A stretch of 53,373 nucleotides of DNA from Clostridiales bacterium UBA1248. GTDB taxonomy: Bacteria > Bacillota > Clostridia > Oscillospirales > CAG-272. The stretch's first letter is position 1; every line of letters starts with the position of its first letter. The stretch covers positions 1-53,373 of the forward strand of contig DBWC01000015.1 in NCBI GenBank assembly GCA_002308615.1, written 5' to 3'. Under the pieces are notes generated by a model. It saw nothing but the letters and a program-made list of their open reading frames with translations. It ran no database searches and was not told the origin of the DNA. Positions 1 through 6,877 of the stretch are shown one piece after another. The position numbers and the translations under genes are program-made.

Positions 1-48
1 GGAAGTTTTTCACTGCGCGTAAACGTGGTGAGTAGGTGCGCACTTAAC

Positions 49-82
49 AAAAGCAGGCTGAAAATAAAATCAGTCTGCTTTT
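49..82 (+). terminator. Stem-loop, probable terminator of an off-window gene
   Basis: An imperfect 13-bp stem (49-61 with 70-82, one mismatch) has an A-rich loop and ends in TTTT. It probably ends a plus-strand gene lying left of the window. Bases 1-35 could be the last codons of that gene (an open frame stops at 33-35), but this is too short to identify. Confidence 0.5.
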
Positions 83-91
83 CATATTCAG

Positions 92-183
92 TCGGTTTAA
101 TGAAGACGTTCGCACCACGGCGCTCACTAATGAAGCGAAGACGCCCGCGTTCCTTAATCAGCTCCGAAGGAGCGTATTCATTA
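92..183. repeat. Chain of short palindromes with CTAATGAAG linkers, copy 1
   Basis: GC-rich short palindromic segments are separated by variants of the linker TAATGAAG / CTTCATTA. The pattern resumes at 465-510, where a perfect hairpin (485-490 with 494-499, 3-nt loop) sits between two linkers. The same linker-and-hairpin design recurs at 12232-12446. I see no coding potential. This is probably a dispersed repeat family of the genome. Confidence 0.6.
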
Positions 184-467
184 GCTTAGGGTAACGAGAA
201 TTATCCGAACCACGTTTTCGGACGGCATCTCGCCGCTCCTGCTTCGTTAAACCCCTTGCTGTTACGTATAGTAGCACCTGCGGGCTTTGCCTCGCAGGAA
301 CAACGATCTGTTCGTCCGAAAATCCTATAGGACTCAAACGGATGAAATTTGCAGATATTTTCGGCGCGGAGGAAGCAGGAATACGCCGGTATTCCAATGA
401 CGACAAACCGAAAAGAGCCGAAATAGCGCCGTTTGAGCGGGTTCGGATAACTCTTGTTACCCTAAGC
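184..467. mobile_element. 284-bp element bounded by 27-bp terminal inverted repeats (MITE-like)
   Basis: Bases 184-210 and the reverse complement of 441-467 match at 25 of 27 positions, so the 284-bp interval is bounded by terminal inverted repeats that begin GCTTAGGGTAAC. No transposase is inside. An open frame of 105 codons covers almost the whole element on the minus strand, but it has no good ribosome binding site and its ends lie in the inverted repeats. I think it is a by-product of the repeat rather than a gene. The element sits inside copy 1 of the hairpin-chain repeat. A small non-autonomous transposable element fits best; a structured RNA or REP-type element is possible. Confidence 0.6.
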
Positions 468-576
468 GTCTTCATTTTTCATTAGCCCGTCCCACGGGCG
501 TCTTCATTTTCGGCGCGACAAAGAAATTCCAAAATACTTCCTTATCACGCCGCGCCGAACGTGACAGCTCCTCTTT

Positions 577-1668
577 TTATCCGAATATTTTTTTGATCTG
601 ATCAAGATAGCCTGTGCCGTAAACGTTATCGGGCAAAAGATAACTCATCTCCGTCCATTCGTTCCAGCTGTTGACCGTTATCAGGTTTACGCCGTGACTG
701 TCAGCGAATTCCTTTGCGGAAATAAGCGCCTTGCCTATGTTCTCCGGCGTGTTGTTTTTTAGTATGCCCGGTCGGAAATTAATGAACCTCGGGTTGTTGT
801 CCCAGCCGACCGATACGTGCGGATAATACGTCACGCCGAAGGATGCGAATTTCTCCCATTCTTTGACGACGTCCTTCATCACATCGTTATAATCGCGGTC
901 TATGTTTACGAAATGGACGTACTGATAGTTAGTCGTGCTGTCAAAGCCGAGCGCTCTTGCTATCTCGCTTGAATACATATGCTCGCCGTCCACGCCGCTC
1001 AGGTTATGAACGTGCTCTCCCCACAAAATAAGCTGCAGGTGCAGCCCTTTATGTCCGGCTTTAACCGTCTTTTCACGAAAAGCTTCAAGCGCGGCTTTAG
1101 CCTGATCTATGCCGCCCAACCCTTTTATGAGGTTGTCTATATCATATATCGAAAACACGGGACAGCCGTCTATTTTGTAATAATTCGGCTGACTGAAATA
1201 CTTTTGAATAACGCGGCCGCAGACTGTGTCAAACTGCACTCTGTCAACCGATCCGAGCCATACCTGCGTACACTGATCGTCGGACAACCGTTTATCCCAG
1301 GTGTAGCCCGCGTCGTGATTTGCCCACATAAGATAAAATTTCATCTTATCGCGGTTTTTCGCTTTAAGGAATCCGTCGTCAAGACAGCACTCAAGAAACG
1401 GGCGGCGGTCGTACCAGTACCAGTCGTAAATAAAGACGTTTACGCCGTGCGACGACGCAAGCTCTATCTGCTCCTCCATCGTCTCCGGCTCCGCCTCGTC
1501 TTTGTAGCCGAGCGTCGGGACGCGCGGCAGAAGATGCCCGTCAAATTTTGGCGTCGCTTTTCTTACGGACTGCCATTCGCCCTCTCCGTCCGGCCAGAAA
1601 ATGTGCGATCTCGGTTCACGGTTCGTGTAAGACGGCCATATAAAAGCCGCAATATCGTATTTTTTCAT
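577..1668 (-). CDS. GH99-like / WbsX-like domain protein
   Basis: A 363-aa protein with no signal peptide, of the WbsX/GH99-like TIM-barrel type found in polysaccharide loci and fibre-degrading bacteria. It begins with the barrel-entry motif YDIAAFIWPSY, has EEQIELASSHGVNVFIYDWYW in the middle and ends with the diagnostic NSWNEWTE. Family members are annotated as glycosyltransferases or as GH99/GH71-like hydrolases, and the substrate cannot be read here. The start is placed at MKKYDIAAF because a GGGG-type ribosome site lies just before it and the upstream gene stops at 1673; an in-frame start 11 codons earlier would overlap that gene. Two larger relatives in the window (28333-31239 and 41324-44005) share the WNEW motif. 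The family call is firm; the activity is inferred. Confidence 0.75.
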   Translation of the reverse strand: MKKYDIAAFIWPSYTNREPRSHIFWPDGEGEWQSVRKATPKFDGHLLPRVPTLGYKDEAEPETMEEQIELASSHGVNVFIYDWYWYDRRPFLECCLDDGFLKAKNRDKMKFYLMWANHDAGYTWDKRLSDDQCTQVWLGSVDRVQFDTVCGRVIQKYFSQPNYYKIDGCPVFSIYDIDNLIKGLGGIDQAKAALEAFREKTVKAGHKGLHLQLILWGEHVHNLSGVDGEHMYSSEIARALGFDSTTNYQYVHFVNIDRDYNDVMKDVVKEWEKFASFGVTYYPHVSVGWDNNPRFINFRPGILKNNTPENIGKALISAKEFADSHGVNLITVNSWNEWTEMSYLLPDNVYGTGYLDQIKKIFG

Positions 1669-1672
1669 TTTT

Positions 1673-2359
1673 TTACCCCGCATCAAATTCCACGATATCA
1701 ATAAAGATCTGTTTATGTAAATTATATGACTGCTCGTACTGTTTGCTTCCTTTGAGCTTGTTCAAAAGGCTTTCGGACAGAGTGCCGGAGCGCAGGCACA
1801 GAACAAGATCGCCTTTCCACTCATTAAACACTTCAAAATACTTTGCAAAATCCGTGCTTTTGAAATCTATACCGTATTCGTCTATCGCACCGTTCGGGTC
1901 TTTATCGCCGAAAACGTCGGAAAGCGGTGCGAAAACGCCGCTGTTTTTCAGATTTTCATACTGCTGTTTATCGAGGATATAAATAAACGAGTTGCCGGAC
2001 ACGACCTCTGTGGATAACAGCTTTGCGTTATCCGTATTGAGCTGATTGTCGTAGTAAATATCGTTTCTTACGTATTCCGCCGCCAGCTCGCTGTTTATCC
2101 ACAAAAGGTTGCGCACGGAGATGCCGCGGGAGCTCTTCTCCTCCTTCGTCGTATATACGGCGCGCACGGCGGACGTTATATCGTCTATCTGATTTGAGAT
2201 ATTGTCCGGCCCGGCGTACGTTATATAAACGTCGAACTTCTCCTGCGCACTGCACTGTACGACGCAGAAAATGACGATAAACAACACAAAGGCCGAGGCT
2301 AACACCGGCCATCTGTAATAATACCAATAGTTTTTGAACCAGTTTACTATTTTCTGCAT
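1673..2359 (-). CDS. Membrane-anchored protein of unknown function
   Basis: A 228-aa protein with a basic, aromatic N-terminus (about 1-16, NWFKNYWYYYRWPVL) followed by one strongly hydrophobic helix (about 17-36), leaving about 190 residues most likely outside the cell. The exported part has alternating strands and helices and a segment (VVSGNSFIYILDKQQYENL) reminiscent of the hinge region of solute-binding proteins, which is only a resemblance. Five bases separate it from the following GH99-like gene, so the two are probably co-transcribed. No convincing ribosome site precedes the ATG; instead a strong hairpin (2371-2394) lies 11 bases upstream. I do not recognise the family. Confidence 0.7.
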   Translation of the reverse strand: MQKIVNWFKNYWYYYRWPVLASAFVLFIVIFCVVQCSAQEKFDVYITYAGPDNISNQIDDITSAVRAVYTTKEEKSSRGISVRNLLWINSELAAEYVRNDIYYDNQLNTDNAKLLSTEVVSGNSFIYILDKQQYENLKNSGVFAPLSDVFGDKDPNGAIDEYGIDFKSTDFAKYFEVFNEWKGDLVLCLRSGTLSESLLNKLKGSKQYEQSYNLHKQIFIDIVEFDAG

Positions 2360-2370
2360 GATTTTAATTC

Positions 2371-2411
2371 GGGCTGCCGTTTTTGCGGCAGCCCTTATTA
2401 TGTTTTTTTAA
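2371..2411 (+). terminator. Perfect 9-bp hairpin with plus-strand T-run
   Basis: GGGCTGCCG (2371-2379) pairs exactly with 2386-2394 around a 6-nt loop and is followed on the plus strand by a T-rich tail with seven consecutive T. As a terminator it points against all neighbouring genes, which are on the minus strand. In the minus transcript the same hairpin lies in the 5' leader of the 228-aa gene. Confidence 0.5.
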
Positions 2412-2583
2412 AAGTGATGATTAAATCGAAGTGTGCAGTTTGGCTGCAGATTTTTTCGCAGGACGAAGCCGGGAAAACGACGATGTACTATGGTACTTCA
2501 AAGTTTTTCCGGCGATATAATGCGGAAAAAGATGTGTCAAAATGCATTCGGCGATTTATTCAGAACGTATTATTCAGAACGTA

Positions 2584-3879
2584 TTATTCGGGTCTCTTCT
2601 CTCCGCAGTCGGAGCAGAATTTACCGTTGTTTACCGTGCCGCATTTCGGGCAGGTCCAGGAAGCGGGAGCCTCCGGCTTCTTTTCTCCGCAGTCGGAGCA
2701 GAATTTGCCGGTATTCACGGCGCCGCATTTCGGGCAGGTCCAGGAAGCCGCGGGAGCGGGTTTCTTTTCGCCGCATTCAGGGCAGAAGTTGCCGGTCACG
2801 GTCGCGCCGCACTTCGGGCATACCCAGCTGTTGGCAGCGGGAGCCGCGGGCTGTGCCGGCTGTACGGGCTGATTCTGACCCATGGCGTAGAGATTGGAGG
2901 CGTTCATTCCGCCGGCGTTCATAGCCATACCCATGCCTATAAAGCCGTTCATCGCGCCGCCTTCGTTTGCCGCCGCGGTATTCATAGCGGAGATCTGACC
3001 GCCTATCATACGTGCCGCGCCGACGTTGGGATTGAGCGTCATGGAAGTTTCTTCCCACTCGGTTATCTTCTTTCTCTGATCCTCGGGTATGGACGGTACG
3101 CCTATGTTGAGCGAGTTGACCTCGATACCGCGTTTGCCCCACGTATCCTTGAGCTCTATGTTGAGAGCGTCACGGACTTCCGTCGTATGAGCGGGGATCT
3201 GGTCATACGATACGCCGTTTGCGGAAAGCACCGCCAGAGCGGGCTGCAGAGCCTGGATAAGCTCAGCCTTGAGCATTCCGTCAAGCTGTTCGCACTTGAA
3301 TTCGTCCGCTACGTTGCCCATGAAGCTGGTGTAGAGGAGCAGCGGGTCTACGACGTTGTATGAATATACGCCGTTGATCCTCAAGTCTACGGAGAGCTTG
3401 AATCCGAGCTGTTCGTTGATAACGACCTTGAACGGTACGGGATTGGCTGTTCCGAACTTCTTGTTCGGTATCTCCTTCGTGTTGAAGTAGTAAACGCGCT
3501 GATCCTTACCGGTGTCTCCGCCGTATGTAAAACGTCTGCCTATAGTCTTGAACGTCTCGATTATGGACGTGCCGAGCTTACCTGCGAAAAGGCTCGGCTC
3601 AGTGCTGTTGTCCCAGGTGAACTGACCGGGTTCGGCGCAGAATTCAACGACCTTGCCCTGTTCAACGATGATCATGCACTGACCGTCGGCAACGGCGATG
3701 CCGGAACCGTTGGAAATTATGTTGTCGTTGCCTTTGGTGTTGCTGGAACGGCTTGTGATCCTCTTTTCACCTTTGACCATAAGAGTATCTTCCGGGATGG
3801 ATTCACAGTAGAAGAATTCTTTCCACTGGTCCGCAAGAGTGCCGCCTAACGCACCGGTAATAGCTTTAATAAGTCCCAT
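2584..3879 (-). CDS. SPFH (stomatin-like) domain protein with three C-terminal zinc ribbons
   Basis: A 431-aa protein matching the COG4260-type stomatin/prohibitin relatives (Bacillus YdjI-like, also annotated as virion-core-like). It starts MGLIKAITGALGGTLADQWKEFF, typical of this group, followed by the SPFH domain to about residue 285. A Met/Ala/Asn-rich linker (about 285-350) follows, then three zinc ribbons (about 352-428), each of the form WxCPKCG(9)CxxCGEK. Such proteins are thought to scaffold membrane microdomains; their exact role is unsettled. A consensus promoter (3921-3949) and a good ribosome site (GAAAGGAT) precede it, so it is transcribed on its own or with the two genes below. 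The stop codon abuts a tandem duplication of a 14-bp unit (about 2555-2589). Confidence 0.88.
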   Translation of the reverse strand: MGLIKAITGALGGTLADQWKEFFYCESIPEDTLMVKGEKRITSRSSNTKGNDNIISNGSGIAVADGQCMIIVEQGKVVEFCAEPGQFTWDNSTEPSLFAGKLGTSIIETFKTIGRRFTYGGDTGKDQRVYYFNTKEIPNKKFGTANPVPFKVVINEQLGFKLSVDLRINGVYSYNVVDPLLLYTSFMGNVADEFKCEQLDGMLKAELIQALQPALAVLSANGVSYDQIPAHTTEVRDALNIELKDTWGKRGIEVNSLNIGVPSIPEDQRKKITEWEETSMTLNPNVGAARMIGGQISAMNTAAANEGGAMNGFIGMGMAMNAGGMNASNLYAMGQNQPVQPAQPAAPAANSWVCPKCGATVTGNFCPECGEKKPAPAASWTCPKCGAVNTGKFCSDCGEKKPEAPASWTCPKCGTVNNGKFCSDCGEKRPE

Positions 3880-3920
3880 TTTGTTTATATCCTTTCTTTA
3901 TCGTTTATTTTTACAGATTT

Positions 3921-3949
3921 ATTTTATCACAAAACTGCCGCTTTGTCAA
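3921..3949 (-). promoter_or_regulatory. Promoter of the SPFH gene
   Basis: Reading on the minus strand, TTGACA (3949-3944) and TAAAAT (3926-3921) are separated by exactly 17 bases, giving a start point near 3914, about 35 bases before the ATG. Confidence 0.7.
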
Positions 3950-3970
3950 TAGTCACAAGTGGTAGTTTAT

Positions 3971-3994
3971 AAAAAAAGACTGCGGTGTGCAGTC
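3971..3994 (-). terminator. Terminator overlapping the permease stop codon
   Basis: On the minus strand GACTGC, a 5-nt loop, GCAGTC and seven T form a compact intrinsic terminator. It overlaps the last codons and stop of the permease gene (ends at 3993). Confidence 0.7.
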
Positions 3995-5102
3995 ATTTGC
4001 AGATAAGAAGATTGAATACGATCAAACCGATAAGAAACGAAAAGCTTATAAGCGAATATACCAAAAAGTATTTTTTGGTATCATTCGGGTATCTCTTAGT
4101 ATACTCTCTGAACGTTATAAGGCTTGCAAGCGATGAGATCAGAGTTCCGACGCCGCCGATGTTCACGCCTATGAGAAGCGGCTTATATGCCTGTGTAAAG
4201 TTTGACAGCAGTATCGCGGACGGTACGTTGCTTATGAACTGACACGATAAGGCGGATACGAGAAGCGGGTTTTTGTTCAACAGCACGCCGAGCGTGTTAT
4301 GGAAAAAGTCTATCCTTGAAACGTTGCCGGAGAATATGAAGAAGAAAACGAACGTAAGCAAAAGCGGATAGTCGACCTTCAAAAACGCTTTTCTGTCCAT
4401 TATAAGTATCACGATCAAGATAATCGGTCCTCCGATGTAATACGGCAGAAAACGGAAAACCATAAGCACGGAAATGAGAAACAGAACGCCGTAAATCATA
4501 CTTTTCACCTTGCTCGGATGTATATGCTCGTCTATTACCTCAAGCGGCTCCGGCTTTACGTAAAAAAGGCATATAAGCGTGATGGCGGCGATGGATAGCA
4601 AAAACGACGGAAGCATTATCAAAAGAAATTCGCCCGTGCCTATATTGAATTTGGTATAAAGATACAAATTCTGCGGGTTGCCGAACGGCGTCAGCATACC
4701 GCCTAAATTAGCCGCGACCGTCTGCATTATAAAGCAGAACGTTATGTATTTCTGCCTGCCGCAGTCCTTTAACACGTAATAACCGAGCGGCAGAAACGTT
4801 AAAAGCGCCATATCGTTGGCGATCGCCATTGAGCCGATAAACGTTATGTAAACGAGCGCGAGCACGCACGCGCGCGTGTTTTTAAAAAGCTTTACCGTGT
4901 TTTTTGCAAGCGTATAGAAAAATCTGATATTGCGCAGAGCGCAGACGACGGCGAGCGTACAGAAAAGGCACGTCAGGGTCTTGAAATCAAAATATTCAAT
5001 ATATTTTCCGTCGGGCGGCACGATGAACGCGGTCAGAAGCGCCAGCAGCGCCGCGATGCACATAACGATGTTTTTATGTATGAAGGTCAGTACTTTTTTC
5101 AA
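3993..5102 (-). CDS. SLC13/ArsB-type (ion transporter superfamily) permease
   Basis: A 369-aa integral membrane protein with about ten hydrophobic helices. Two half-repeat signature loops of the ion transporter superfamily are visible: GGMLTPFGNPQNLYLY at about 135-150 and CQFISNVPSAILLSNF at about 285-300. These resemble the substrate-binding SNT-like hairpins of the CitMHS/DASS/ArsB families. The substrate (dicarboxylate, citrate, or an anion such as arsenite) cannot be told from sequence alone. The length is a little under the usual 400-430. The start is a TTG with GAGGCG seven bases upstream; no ATG in frame fits better. The promoter at 5128-5156 shares bases with the terminator of the upstream dockerin gene. 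Confidence 0.82.
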   Translation of the reverse strand: MKKVLTFIHKNIVMCIAALLALLTAFIVPPDGKYIEYFDFKTLTCLFCTLAVVCALRNIRFFYTLAKNTVKLFKNTRACVLALVYITFIGSMAIANDMALLTFLPLGYYVLKDCGRQKYITFCFIMQTVAANLGGMLTPFGNPQNLYLYTKFNIGTGEFLLIMLPSFLLSIAAITLICLFYVKPEPLEVIDEHIHPSKVKSMIYGVLFLISVLMVFRFLPYYIGGPIILIVILIMDRKAFLKVDYPLLLTFVFFFIFSGNVSRIDFFHNTLGVLLNKNPLLVSALSCQFISNVPSAILLSNFTQAYKPLLIGVNIGGVGTLISSLASLITFREYTKRYPNDTKKYFLVYSLISFSFLIGLIVFNLLICK

Positions 5103-5127
5103 TTTATCGCCTCAATTCCGATGAGGG

Positions 5128-5156
5128 ATAATAGCACAAAAGGGGACCTTTGTCAA
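5128..5156 (-). promoter_or_regulatory. Promoter of the permease gene, overlapping a terminator
   Basis: On the minus strand TTGACA (5156-5151) and TATTAT (5133-5128) are 17 bases apart. The -35 box lies inside the loop of the upstream terminator hairpin (5138-5162), so terminator and promoter share sequence. Confidence 0.6.
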
Positions 5157-5162
5157 GTCCCC
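5138..5162 (-). terminator. Terminator of the N-terminal-dockerin gene
   Basis: GGGGAC (minus, from 5162) pairs with GTCCCC (to 5142) around a 9-nt loop and is followed by TTTT. It lies just after the stop of the 382-aa dockerin gene. Confidence 0.6.
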
Positions 5163-5184
5163 TTTATTAAATAATTTTGAAAAT

Positions 5185-6333
5185 TCAAAAGTCTTTCAAA
5201 CTCGCAGCTTTGAATTTATCAATTTCAGCGCAAATATTGGTGTCCTCCGTATCAGGATCCGTGTGTTCAGGTTCGGTAACCGGTTCTCCGGAATTGATCT
5301 CCGCGACCTTCGTTATATACATTACGCCGTCAATAAATGTGTCTGTACCTTCCCCGCTTGAATACTTCACCTCTGCCAGCACCCAAAGCTCAGCGCCGTA
5401 TGGTATGGCACGCATTATAATCTCATAATAGCCGTTTCCCGGATCCGGGAAAATGGATTTTATTTGATTTCTCAGACTTTTCACGTCAAGTTCAATGTCT
5501 TCAAACGGTTCCATTTTTGCATCGCAGGTTCTGGAAACTATTTTAAGTACATCACCGCTTTTACTGATCGTCACCGAAATATCGTCAATACGATATATCC
5601 CGTTGAATTTCTTTCTGAAAACTATACTGTATTTGTTTTCATACGTATTTACGACAACGTCACAATCGTCGGTTTCCGTACCCGCATATTCATGCAAAAC
5701 TTCTTTTGCATATTCAATTATATCATCTTCATCCGACTGTTCATTTACCGGAGGCTCAAATCCTTCCGCTCTTTCGCCCGAAAGATTTTCATACGTTGCT
5801 AATTTGCCTGATTCCTCGCAAAACGTAAACAAACCGTCATCCGACAGATACATATCATATCCTTCATCATAAGCGTCAAACGAAAATGACTCAAGATATT
5901 CAGCGATATGATTTGTGCCGAATATATTCACGGTTCTGTCATCCATATTGTTTTTGGTCTTTCTGTTATCAGACGAGAGAAATTTTTTTCCTACGTAAGG
6001 TTTAGCTGTGCCGCCACCTGTACCGCCCTGTCCCACGGCGTACAAATAAATCTTGTTTGCCGCGGACTCTGCTCCGCCGCTTAACTCTCTGAACAGCGCG
6101 ATCACATCTTTATTGTCAACGTTGCCGTCCTCATTGAAATCGTACGCCGATTCGTCTTCTGCTTTTTTCCCACCCGAAACGTATCTGAATAAAACAACAA
6201 CGTCTTTATTATCGGTTTTTCCGTCGCCGTTTATATCTCCTTTTATAATCTCGTTGTTTTGTGCCAATACAAGCGTACCGATCACGGCAGCCGTCATAAC
6301 TATCGCCAAGACTATTGAAATAATTCTTTTCAT
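5185..6333 (-). CDS. Secreted protein with an N-terminal dockerin module
   Basis: A 382-aa protein with a signal peptide (about 1-24). A type I dockerin follows directly: two calcium loops, GDINGDGKTDNKDV at about 32-45 and DFNEDGNVDNKDV at about 65-77, each followed by a VxLFRxLSGG helix. Dockerins bind cohesin domains on scaffoldins or on the cell surface and are normally C-terminal; here the module comes first. The remaining 290 residues have no family I recognise. They contain an alternating beta pattern (EDIELDVKSLRNQIKSIF, ISVTISKSGDVLKIVS) suggesting an alpha/beta or lipoprotein-like fold, and a Thr/Asp/Glu-rich stretch near the end. A ribosome site GAGGTGAG precedes the ATG. A terminator follows at 5138-5162. 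Confidence 0.75.
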   Translation of the reverse strand: MKRIISIVLAIVMTAAVIGTLVLAQNNEIIKGDINGDGKTDNKDVVVLFRYVSGGKKAEDESAYDFNEDGNVDNKDVIALFRELSGGAESAANKIYLYAVGQGGTGGGTAKPYVGKKFLSSDNRKTKNNMDDRTVNIFGTNHIAEYLESFSFDAYDEGYDMYLSDDGLFTFCEESGKLATYENLSGERAEGFEPPVNEQSDEDDIIEYAKEVLHEYAGTETDDCDVVVNTYENKYSIVFRKKFNGIYRIDDISVTISKSGDVLKIVSRTCDAKMEPFEDIELDVKSLRNQIKSIFPDPGNGYYEIIMRAIPYGAELWVLAEVKYSSGEGTDTFIDGVMYITKVAEINSGEPVTEPEHTDPDTEDTNICAEIDKFKAASLKDF

Positions 6334-6387
6334 AGAAATCTCACCTCTGTTATAAGTAACAACGTGCGTTAGTCAAAATCGTTTATA

Positions 6388-6864
6388 TTATTTGAATTTT
6401 ATCTGTATACTGTCCTTGTCAGGCTCAAATTTGACCAATTTTACGCCCGCCGCGCGAAGCATACGCTTGGACGCGAGAACGGACGGAGTGCCGTCGTACT
6501 TGTCGGAAAGATATACGACCTCTTTTATCCCCGCCTGTATTATCGCCTTTGCACACTCGTTGCACGGAAAAAGCGCGACGTACAGCTTTGAGCCGTTCAA
6601 ATTTCTGCCGCCGGCGTTCAATATCGCGTTCAGCTCCGCGTGGACCACGTACGGATATTTTGTCTCCTCGCCGTCTCTGTTCCACGGAAATTCATCGTCC
6701 GAGCAGCCGCGCGGAAAACCGTTGTAGCCCGTCGATATGATGCGTTTATCCTCGCCGACTATACAGGCGCCCACCTGCGTGTTCGGATCCTTGCTCCTCA
6801 TGGAGGCAAGCAGCGCCACGGACATAAAATACTCGTCCCAGCTTATATAATCTTTTCTTTTCAT
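6388..6864 (-). CDS. Deoxycytidylate (dCMP) deaminase
   Basis: A 158-aa zinc enzyme that deaminates dCMP to dUMP for thymidylate synthesis. The zinc and proton-shuttle motif HAELN is at about 75-79 (H75, E77) and the second motif PCNEC at 100-104. The N-terminal block DPNTQVGACIV and the STGYNGFPRGC substrate loop are typical of the dCMP deaminase family. A strong ribosome site (GGAGGT) lies just upstream, 14 bases after the stop of the GH73 gene, so it may be read from that transcript. A second, more divergent family member is at 50572-51048. Overall length is normal. Confidence 0.9.
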   Translation of the reverse strand: MKRKDYISWDEYFMSVALLASMRSKDPNTQVGACIVGEDKRIISTGYNGFPRGCSDDEFPWNRDGEETKYPYVVHAELNAILNAGGRNLNGSKLYVALFPCNECAKAIIQAGIKEVVYLSDKYDGTPSVLASKRMLRAAGVKLVKFEPDKDSIQIKFK

Positions 6865-6877
6865 CCCTTGACCTCCG

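Noticed and set aside
158..475. 105-codon minus-strand open frame
   Set aside because: It coincides with the inverted-repeat element, begins and ends in its terminal repeats and has no ribosome site, so it is treated as part of the repeat.
2542..3363. Plus-strand frames opposite the zinc-ribbon gene
   Set aside because: Repetitive translations mirror the three zinc-ribbon repeats on the minus strand; they are not a gene.
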